Source: Erinaceus europaeus (Eukaryota > Chordata > Mammalia > Eulipotyphla > Erinaceidae). Taken from it: DNA of 64,000 nucleotides. The notes under the pieces are model-generated. The model ran no database searches. It had not been told where the DNA came from and worked only from the letters and a program-made list of their open reading frames with translations. The translations under genes and the position numbers were made by a program. The number at the start of each line of letters is the position of its first letter. Position 1 is the first letter of the stretch. Where the stretch lies: positions 65,381,092 through 65,445,091 of the forward strand of contig NC_080180.1 of assembly GCF_950295315.1 (NCBI RefSeq), given 5' to 3'. Positions 56,014 through 64,000 of this stretch are shown piece after piece.

Positions 56014-58149
56014 ACTGGGTTCTCAACCTCTCTACTTTCCTGCATATTGTAACAGACTATCGTTTCCTCAAGGCTTAGTATTAAACTCATCAAACTCAGA
56101 AAGATGTGTTTTGTGCCGTTGCTACTTGTTTAAGTTATAAAAACTAAAATTGAAAGAATGGCAATTTACGATTTTATTTCCTTTTAAGAGGAGGTTTATT
56201 TTTGCAATACTTAATACAAACACTTTTAAAATAAATTAGACTTAAACTCTTTATAGATTAAAAGTAACATAATAACTTTGATAGTATAGTTTGATTTCTT
56301 TTTACAAAATGAGATAATAGTAATAAGCAACAGTAGGAATAATTCATTGACTTTTATTTTTAGAAAAAAGTCATAATCTGAAAAAAATAAAAGAGTGGCT
56401 TACTAAGGAAATCATATCAACTTCTATTTTGCCCTTTTGGAACAAGGATTTGAAAGTTTTCTAGAAATGTTGTAACCTTGTGTGGGGAAATTAGGACTTG
56501 TGGATAATAGTAAAATAACTTACATTTTCTTATACTATCCCTCTGTGTGAATGAAAAGACAGATGCCCGTGATTCTTCATTAACTACTATGAGGCTGTTA
56601 CAATCAGTTACAGCTGCAGAATATGGCTGAATATCTGTGTTTGTACTACCATCCAAAGATTTTGATTTCTTTCAGAGTCACAGGCTGAACTGTCACTGCT
56701 ATTCCTACTTAGAGTTTTTTTTTCTTGGTCTTTCTCTCTATATTTTCTATGATACTTTGCTTAATAGCAACTTATTCTCTCTTTCTCTTAAAGCTTTCTT
56801 TAGTCCTGCCATTCTTGAAGGGCTGTACAAGCATTTTATCCTGTGTACCCATAAGTCTAATGTTCAAGAACCAAGCATTTCTGATGCATTTGCTTCTGCT
56901 TGTCCCCAGGCTATCAGTGGATGCAGGGGAGTCACCAGCTTAAGGAGTTTGATTTCTTCCACACTTATATAAACCTTACATTCTTTTCTCTCTTGCTACA
57001 AATCAGGTCGGGAAAATACCAGAAATACAATACACATTTGTATCTGATTTCTTATCAGCCAAAAAAATCTGTATGAACTTTCCCTTAGGGGTTTGTTAGT
57101 GGTAGTTTTGTGTTGTAGTTATTCTTTGTCGGAAAAGTCGTGATACATTTTCTATAGAAAGTTATAGAACAATAAAGCATGCCTTTCCTGACAACCCAGT
57201 ATCTACAAGGGAGAAGGGAAAAGATAAACAACTACTAATAAAATATTCCTCTGCCTACTAAACTGATTGAAAAGATACCGTCATGGGTGTCATGGGTATT
57301 ATGTCGTTGCCATCCGTTCCCTTAGATTTAAATATGTCTAAGTGATACATAGACTGTAGTTGTGCACTTGTTTTTAGACATGGGGCATTGGCACCTGTGG
57401 ATGGGATCCCATGACCATTGTATCTGCACAGCTACAGCTATGCATCAAGAATTGGGGGGTGCCAGGGGGTTGTGGCTTTTCCTTAAAGTGCTTTAAACAA
57501 ATCCTGCTCTCCAGTTGGACTTGGGTGATGTTCCTGATTGGGTTATGGTGTGCAGGGCTGGGGGTGGGGTCTGAATGCACATTAACTATGGAAAGACTTG
57601 TTGTCTCCTTCTGGCCTTCTGGGTACCACTGAGCTCTGTAACACTCTCCACTCATAGATGACCAGCCCTGTAGATGTGCATGGTAGGGTCAGGAGAGTAG
57701 ACAGTGGCCATTTGTTTGTTGTAGCTGTGGTGTCCTTACATTGTTATTTTTAATTGAATTAAATTCTTCTGTGATATGTTACCCCAAGCTCCAGGCAATT
57801 TCCACTTGTAATCTGTGTGACCTATTTTGAGATGAGTACTTTGGATTTAGCTATCAAGATCACAGTAATTAAGAATTCACAGATTTTCCTTCTCAAAAAC
57901 AAGAATTTTAGTCCTTTCTGAAACCGGTGCAAGATTATAAGAGAGTAATTCCTTGGACATGGAACAGGAAGTGGGGGGCCAGGCAGCATTCTAACAAGGT
58001 GCAAAAACACTTTCTAAAACAACGGGAAATACTTATGATCCAGGGAAGACCGAGTAGGCAGTGGAGAGTGAGCAGTGTGAAAGTTGCCGAGCCATTGGCA
58101 ACGACAGAAGTGTGAATAGTTGCTGCATTGTAAGCGGCAGAGAAGTCTG
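56014..58149. other. unique DNA
   Basis: No gene recognised. Several short open frames (up to 111 codons) have no visible domain. Confidence 0.35.
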
Positions 58150-58310
58150 ACCCAGGAGGCGGTTTGGTGGACAGAACGTTGACCTTAGAGCATGAGGTAT
58201 TGAGCTTGATCCCTGGTGTCACGGGCCAGAGTTTTGTCATGTCTCTTTCTACTTTGTGTTAAGAAATAGAAGTCTCTAAAAAAGAAAAGAAAAGAAAAAG
58301 CAAGAGAAGA
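58150..58310 (+). repeat. SINE-C with AAAAG tail
   Basis: 'ccaggaggcggtttggtgg', 'gaccttagagcatgagg' and 'gagcttgatccctgg' are followed by an aaagaaaagaaaag tail at about 58,277-58,302. Confidence 0.65.
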
Positions 58311-58692
58311 ATTCTAGATGGACTCAGATGCTGAGAGATGGTTGCTTGTAGTTACGAGAGTTTAAGGATATTCTTTATCATTGACTTAGCTTCTCCTCAA
58401 AACAGGTAGAGGGAGCAGAGGACTCAGCTGAGTTTGAGGAAGGGAGACAGTTTGTTGCAAAATAGTAGAACAATTACAGAGAAGAGAGTGGCTAGACTGG
58501 GAAAACATATGAATCCTGGCAAACACTGCACTTCTGACACTGTCTGATCATAAACTGAGGATTGTCAGTATATTGCTGGACAGTCCTGGAAAACCAGCCT
58601 GTCTCTGGTCCTTGTGACCAGCCTTCACTGCTCAAAGGGAACCTTGGCTTGGTCGGAATATCTTTCATCTTTGCTCTCTTGTCAGCCCATCT
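58311..58692. other. unique DNA at the broken L1 end
   Basis: No L1 similarity recognised on this side of the L1 breakpoint. Confidence 0.35.
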
Positions 58693-60500
58693 ACACAATC
58701 TTTTTAATCTACTGCTATATCCGGTTGGCTAGAATTTTGTTCAGTATTTTCGCATCTATGTTCATCAGAGATATTGGTCTGTAGTTTTCTTTTTTGGTTG
58801 TGTCACTGTCTGCTTTGGGTATCAGGGTGATGTTGACTTCATAGAAGCCGGCAGGGAGTATTCCAGTGTCTTCAATCTTCTGGAAGACTTTTTTTTTTTT
58901 TTCCTTTTTTTTTCTTCCTCCTCCAGACAGAGAAGGGGAGAGAAAGATAGACACCTGCAGACCTGCTTCACCGCCTGTGAAGCAACTCCCCTGCAGGTGG
59001 GGAGCCGGGGGCTCGAACCGGGATCCTTACGCCGGTCCCTGCGCTTTGCGCCACATGCGCTTAACCCACTGCGCCACCGCCCGACTCCCTGGAAGACTTT
59101 TAAAAGTAGAGGTATTAGTTCTTCTTTGAAGGTTTTGTAGAATTCATTTGTAAAACCATCTGGTCCAGGACTTTTATTTTTGGGGAGATTTTTGATAACT
59201 GTTTCAATTTCATTAGCTGTAATGGGCCTGATCGTGTTATCCATTTCCTCTTTACTTAGTTTTGGAAGTTGGTAGGTATCTAGGAAATTGTCCATTTCTT
59301 CCAGGTTCTCTAGCTTGGTGGCATATAGTTGTTCATAGAAGCCTTGCATGATATGTTGAATTTCTGCAGTGTCTGTTGTGATATCTCCTCTTTCATTTAC
59401 TATCCGATTTATTTGGGTCTTCTCCCTTTTTTGTTTTGTGAGTCTGGCTAAAGGTTTGTCGATTTTGTTCACTCTTTCAAAGAACCAACATTTACTTTCG
59501 TTGATATTTTGTATGGTTTTCTTATTCTCAGTGTTATTTATTTCTGCCCTAACTTTAGTGATTTCTGTCCTTCTGGTTGCTTTAGGATTCCTTTGTTCTT
59601 CTTCTTCTAGGTTTTTAAGATGTGCAATCAGGCTGTTTATTTGTGCTTTTTCTTGTTTCCTAATGTGTGCTTGTACAGCTATGAACTTCCCTCTCAGTAC
59701 TGCCTTAGCTGTATCCCAAATATTTTGATAGCTTGTGTCTTCATTTTCATTGAAGTATCGAAACATTTTGATTTCTTCCTTGATTTCATCTTTGACCCAG
59801 AAGTTGTTAAGAAGTATACTGTTGAGCTTCCACATTTTGGGACTGTTACTAATTTTTTGTTGATTGTTAAGTGTTAGTTTAATTCCACTGTGGTCTGAGA
59901 AGATGCTTGGGATGATTTCAATGCTCTTGAATTTGCTGATGCTGTCTTTGTGTCCTAACATATAGTCTATCCTTGAGAATGACCCATGTGGATTTGAGTA
60001 GAATGTGTATTACAGTTTCTTGGGATGAATGACTCTGAAAATGTCCAATAGTTCTAGTTTATCTATCTCTTCATTTAGCTCCCTTATGTCTGTATTGATT
60101 TTCTGCCTGGATAATCTGTCAAGTTGAGAGAGTGGGGTATTGAAGCCCCTACTATGACTGTGTTGCTGTTAATATATTGCTGTAGCTCTTTCAGATGTTT
60201 GGTGTATTTAGATGGCTTCTCATTGGGTGCATAGATGTTAATAATTGTTAAGTCCTCTTGATTAACTAATCCTCTGAGCATTAAGTAGTGTCCATTCCTA
60301 TTTTTTTAAATCTTATCTATTTTAAAGTCTATCGTGTCAGATATGAGAATAGCTGTTCCTGCCCTTTTTTGTGGGCCATTGGCCTGTATGATAGTTATAT
60401 TATAGTTTTCCATCATTTCACTTTGAGTCTGTGTTTGTCTTGTTGAATTAGGTGGGTTTCCTGTAGACAGCATACTGTTGGGTTGTGTTTTCTGATCCAT
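58693..60500 (-). pseudogene. L1 ORF2 remnant (endonuclease and start of RT)
   Basis: Endonuclease: NIYAPN is visible near 60,220-60,240. The expected GDFN motif is degraded to GASI around 60,145, so the nuclease would be inactive. [12 protein letters not shown] near the nuclease end is retained. [17 protein letters not shown] (about 59,150) and [20 protein letters not shown] (58,720-58,790) are conserved. Frameshifts and stops occur near 60,000-60,300, and a SINE-A interrupts the RT region. In an intact L1 the product is the enzyme for target-primed reverse transcription. Confidence 0.85.
58893..59088 (-). repeat. SINE-A inserted in L1 ORF2
   Basis: A short, young copy whose tail abuts a T run at about 58,890. 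The B box GGTTCGAGCCC and A-box region TGGCGCAGTGGG are intact. The target duplication ctggaagactttt is visible at 58,880-58,892 and 59,089-59,101. Confidence 0.95.
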
Positions 60501-60559
60501 CTTCCTACTCTGTGACTTTCAATAGATGAATTCAGGCCATTGACATTTATTGATATCAG

Positions 60560-61520
60560 AGATTAAAGATATTTTAATGCAATTCTTGTAGAGTTTTAAA
60601 GTGTTTTGATATATGTCCTATTTATGGTGGTCTGATAGTTTATAGGAGACCTTTCAGAACTTCTTTCAGGGCAGGATTGGTGATAGTTGATTCCTTCAAC
60701 TGTTGCTTGTCTGAGAAGGTTTTGATACCTCCATCTAGTCAGAATGACAGTCTAGCAGGATACAGTATTCTTGGCTGAAAGCCTTTCTCATTGAGCACTC
60801 AATAGATATCTTGCCATTCTCTTCTGGTCTGTAGTGTTTGTGTGGAGAAGTCTGCTGCTAATCTTATGGGTTTTCCTTTGTAGGTGACTCTTTGTTTTTC
60901 TCTTGCGGCCTTCAGGATCCTTTCTTTATCCTTATTCTTTTCCATTCTAAATATGATGTGTCTTGGTGTCTTTAAGTCTGGGTTAATTCTGTTTGGGACC
61001 CTCTGGATTTCTTGAATCTTTATGTCTTTGATGTTGTGTAGACTAGAGAAGTTTTCAGCTATTATGGCCTGAAGAATGCTTTCTTCCTCTCCCTCTCTTT
61101 CTTCCTCTGGTAAGCCAATTATGCGTATATTGTTTTATTTTAAGTCATCCCATAGGTCTCTGTTGTTGTTTTCAGCATCTCTTAATCTCTTTTTGAGATC
61201 TCTTACTTCTTTTTTAGTTGTCTCTAATTCATCCTTGATCTTGCTAATTCTGTCATTCCATTCTCTCTGACCTCTACTGTTTTCTGGAGTTCATCTATTT
61301 TGTTACCCTGTTCTGATACTGTTTTAGCTTGTCAGCTAGTTGTGTTCTTAGCTCAGCTATTTCAGCTTTCAGCTCTCTAATAACCTTGAGATAGTTAGTG
61401 TTTTCTTCCATAGTCTCATTTGTTGTTCCTGTATTTCTGATTATAATTCTTTCAAACTCTTTACTCACTCCTGTGATTATTTCCTTTGCTAATGTTTGGA
61501 TGTTGAATTCATTATTTTGT
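60560..61520 (-). pseudogene. L1 ORF1 remnant
   Basis: An order of recognisable segments: a coiled-coil-type stretch (VIRELKAEIAELRTQLAD), then IIGLPEEEREGE, then the RNA-binding region with IQEIQRVPNRINPDLKTPRH (about 60,960-61,020). Frameshifts lie near 61,300 and 61,130 and stops near 60,800-60,700. In intact L1 this protein is the RNA-binding chaperone of the ribonucleoprotein. Confidence 0.75.
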
Positions 61521-62337
61521 GCTTCACCCTTTGGGGGCTTTTAGCTGGACTGTTGTCCTTGTTTGTTTCTCCAATATTTCTTCTTGTTGGTTTACCCATT
61601 TTGTATATTATGAGTTACCTCTCTTAGTACTTTTCAAATTACTGATCACTATTTCTTGGATTGACTTGTGTCTAAGTAAGGTAATTAAAGGGTTCACAGT
61701 GGTGGAAGTTAACAGTTGTTTCAAAGTATTTTAATCCCTGAGTTGGAGCTCAGTGGTTTAAAAGCCTCTTTTTCTTTTTCTTCCCTGTAGGATATGGGAG
61801 CCTGAGTAGGTTTCTTAGCTTAATCACTGACTCCTGATCAAGAGATAAAGCAGGGTGTGGCAGAGATACTCCAGTGGTTATGCAAAGAGACATTCAGAGC
61901 CCCACTGCTATGCCAACTAGGTATAGGTCTTCTCCTTAGTTTCCTGGCTATATCTCTGTCTCCTGGTGTCCCTCCCTGCCGCCGCTCCAGACTCTGAGGG
62001 TGGTAGCAATGGAGACCCAGAGTTGCACTTGGTAAGTCTCCGGGGAGTCCTCTCCTCCCCTCAGCTGTCTCCTTGTTGGTGGAACAGACTGGAGGTTGTG
62101 TCTCAACTGACAAACTGCATGACTGTTACCAGCCACTTAATCTCTCCCTAGGCTCCTCTCTGTCATCAGCCACATGTATTTGCACTCACCAGTGACCTGG
62201 TAGGTTCCTGTAGTTGTTCCCAGTCCTGTTTTGTTTCGGTCCCAGGTGGTCTCCTTTGGTATTCCTAGTTGATCCAGGAGAGGAGAGGAGAGAAAGAGAT
62301 CTGCTGCTGCTCATAGCCCTGCCTCCAGAAGTCTCCA
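61521..62337 (-). promoter_or_regulatory. L1 5' UTR
   Basis: Non-coding, locally GC-rich (61,970-62,110), upstream of ORF1. In L1 this region holds the internal pol II promoter. Specific factor sites were not established here. Confidence 0.55.
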
Positions 62338-62587
62338 TTTTTTAAATTGTTGTTGTAGTTATTATTGTTGTTGCTATTGATGCCGTCATTAGATAGGACA
62401 GAAAGAAATGGAGAGAGGAGGGGAAGACAGCAAGAGGGAGAGAAAGATAGAAGTCTGCAGACCTGCTTCACGGCCTGTGAAGTGACTCCCCTGCAGGTGG
62501 GGACCCAGGGACTCTACAGGATCCTTACGCCAGTCCTTGTGCTTTGTGTCACCTGAGCTTAACCTGCTGCACTACTACCCGACTCCC
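62338..62587 (-). repeat. SINE-A abutting the L1 5' end
   Basis: Reverse complement with 'gatgccgtcattagataggac', 'cagacctgcttcacggcctg' and a head ending 'ctactacccgactccc'. Its A-rich tail touches the L1 start directly. Confidence 0.85.
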
Positions 62588-62994
62588 AATCTTTAAAGCT
62601 TTTAAGGAAAACTATTTATAATTTTTAATTAATTTTGAAATGTTTTCTGCACAGATATTTAATGGGTCATCATGGGTAAAACAGTTTACACAAGTCAACT
62701 GTCCTGAAGGGAAAGGTGTAGATCAGTTATCATCTGGAAAAGTAATGCCTCAGGATGAAGAAGGAGTAGGATTGATCGTACGTACCTGGGATGTAAACTT
62801 CAAATGGGCATGGAGAGCAAATTTAATTTAGCAATCAATCAATCAGTAAAACACTAGGCCTAGATGCTTGGGAAGCTATTAACATAGACATTTGCTTTTA
62901 TTTTATAAATGCAAGCATTGTAAGAAAAGGTGATCTCAGTTTTGACTATCTGAGTCTGGTAAGTACTATAATTAGCCTTCTGTAAAAAGTCTGG
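62588..62994. other. unique DNA with a short open frame
   Basis: A frame of 63 codons at 62640-62831 (+) has a protein-like look (FNGSSWVKQF, DEEGVGLIVRTWD) but no domain I recognise and no gene context. Probably chance, or a fragment of an unknown retrocopy. Confidence 0.25.
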
Positions 62995-63215
62995 TTTTGG
63001 GGGGTGCAGTGGTACACTAGTCAAGCTCTCATAGCACCATGAGCAAGGATCCTGGCGAAGCAGGGCTGCAGGTGTCTGTCTTTCTCTCTTCCTCTGTACC
63101 TTCCCCTTGTCTCTCAATTTATCTCTGTCCTGTTAAATAAAAATAAAGTATAAAGAAAGAAAAATGGCTGCCAGGAGCTGAAGGTTCCTAGAGCTCACAC
63201 TGAGCACCAGATAAT
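62995..63215 (+). repeat. SINE-B, internally deleted
   Basis: 'ttttggggggtgcagtggtacactag' head, a jump across the B-box region to 'cgaagcagggctgcaggtgtctg', then the CT body and a decayed distal block. Confidence 0.65.
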
Positions 63216-63329
63216 AATAATGATAATAATGTAAAAATACAATGGCTTTATTTTTTCCTTTTAAATTTTTTCTTAGTGATTTAAAAAGTTATATATATAT
63301 ATATACATATATCACGTTTATTCACTTAT

Positions 63330-64000
63330 TTTAAAATTTATTTATAAAATAAAAAATATTGACATGACTATAGGATAAGAAGAGTACAATTCCACACAAT
63401 TCCTACCACCAGAATTCCATATCCCATCCTCTCTGGAAACGTTTCCTATTCTTTTTTCTTTAATTTTTTAATATTTATTTATTTTCCCTTTTTGTTGCAC
63501 TCATTTTCATTGTTGTTGTAGTTATTGTTGTTGTTGATGTCATCGTTGTTGGATAGGACAGAGAGAAATGGAAAGAGGAGGAGAAGACAGAAAGGCAGGA
63601 GAGAAAGACAGACACCTGCAGACCTGCTTCACCGCCTGTGAAGTGGCTTCCCTGCAGATGGGGAGCCGGGGGCTCAAACTGGGATCCTTATACCGATCTT
63701 TGTGCTTTGCACCATGTGCACTTAACCCACTGCGCTACCGCCTGACTCCCGAAAGCTTTCCTAATCTTGCTCTTTGAGAGCATGAACCCAGGATTGTCAT
63801 AGGGGAGCAGAAGGTGGAAAGTCTGGCTTCTGTAATCACCTATCTGCTGGACATGAGTGCTGGCAGTTGGATCCACACCCCCAGCCTGTCTCTGTCTTTC
63901 CCTAGTGGGGCAGGGCTCTGGGGAGGTGGGGTTCCAGGACACACGGGTGAGGTCGTCTGCCCAGGGAAGTCATGTTGGTGTCATGGCAGCATCTGCAACT
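63330..64000 (-). repeat. H-long repeat, split by SINE-A and cut by window end
   Basis: The 3' end is at 63,337-63,450 ('atttataaaataaaaaatattgacatgac', 'ttcctaccaccagaattcc'). A SINE-A follows, and the body resumes at about 63,751 and continues to the end of the window. Confidence 0.75.
63462..63750 (-). repeat. SINE-A inserted in H-long
   Basis: T-rich tail, 'cgttgttggataggacag', 'cagacctgcttcaccgcctg' and a head ending 'accgcctgactccc'. The words gaaacgtttccta and gaaagctttccta on the two sides look like the target duplication. Confidence 0.9.

Larger units (their letters stand above)
58693..62337 (-). mobile_element. LINE-1, 5' end present, 3' part missing
   Basis: A minus-strand L1 with a 5' UTR (about 61,520-62,337), ORF1 (about 60,560-61,520) and the first half of ORF2. 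The element stops in the reverse transcriptase region just after [10 protein letters not shown]. The YADD-type catalytic motif, C-terminal domain, 3' UTR and poly(A) are therefore absent. It is dead but keeps its promoter end, the opposite of the usual 5' truncation. Confidence 0.85.

Noticed and set aside
55254..56093. 279-codon minus-strand frame with a seven-residue repeat, at first sight a repeat protein
   Set aside because: The 21-bp unit is a multiple of three, so all registers without a stop stay open, and comparable frames exist on the + strand. Ends are arbitrary and there is no gene context.
58822..59961. 379-codon minus-strand frame as a host gene
   Set aside because: It is L1 ORF2 (RT region) whose 3' part reads into an inserted SINE-A.
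62640..62831. 63-codon frame with protein-like composition
   Set aside because: No recognised domain, no splice context, and length within chance expectation. Kept only as a note.

Overview
The window looks like non-coding nuclear DNA from a placental mammal, most probably a hedgehog (Erinaceidae, e.g. Erinaceus). The reason is the dominant repeat: a tRNA-derived SINE with a good pol III A box and B box, followed by a CT-rich body and an A-rich tail. It matches the ERI-type SINEs I know from hedgehogs. The species call rests on memory of that family and was not tested by a search. I found no exon, no intact protein-coding gene and no functional RNA gene. The long reading frames here come from tandem repeats (18.7-20.2, 13.1-13.6, 43.6-44.0 and 55.3-56.0 kb) or from decayed L1 copies.

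Working labels used below. SINE-A is the tRNA SINE beginning GGGAGTCGGGC. SINE-B is a related tRNA SINE beginning GGGCCAGGCGGTGG. SINE-C is a shorter tRNA-like SINE with the core GGTTATGCAAA. H-long is a lineage repeat of about 0.5-1.3 kb that occurs roughly ten times in the window. L1 is LINE-1.

Layout. 0-9.6 kb: H-long copies (1-660, 2.48-2.99, 5.69-6.30) and SINEs in AT-rich unique DNA. 9.6-14.0 kb: purine-rich satellites grown next to SINEs. 14.4-16.5 kb: a SINE-A beside a 3' LTR and remnant interior of a gammaretrovirus-like endogenous retrovirus on the minus strand. 17-20.4 kb: two head-to-tail SINE-A copies, an H-long copy and a 1.49-kb CCCTCT hexamer array. 20,928-21,127: a 200-base assembly gap. 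21.1-24.8 kb: several H-long copies, then a CpG-rich solo LTR with a 6-bp target duplication. 25-33 kb: L1 pieces, SINEs and a truncated U4 snRNA retropseudogene. 33-38 kb: mostly unique DNA, an old L1 piece and, at 38.1 kb, a fragment of a non-L1 LINE. 39-43.5 kb: H-long, SINEs and L1 3' ends. 43.6-55 kb: a pyrimidine satellite, old L1 remnants, SINEs and unique DNA. 55.3-56.0 kb: a 21-bp minisatellite. 58.7-62.3 kb: an inactivated, 3'-truncated L1 on the minus strand, broken by a SINE-A. 62.3-64.0 kb: SINEs and H-long.

There is no operon-like or pathway logic. The content records nested retrotransposition, with L1 machinery moving SINEs, U4 RNA and probably H-long (target duplications are visible for several), followed by slippage-driven satellite growth. 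I did not find a new biological system. The best leads are the minisatellite, the hexamer array, the solo LTR, the non-L1 LINE fragment, the U4 pseudogene and the nature of H-long.
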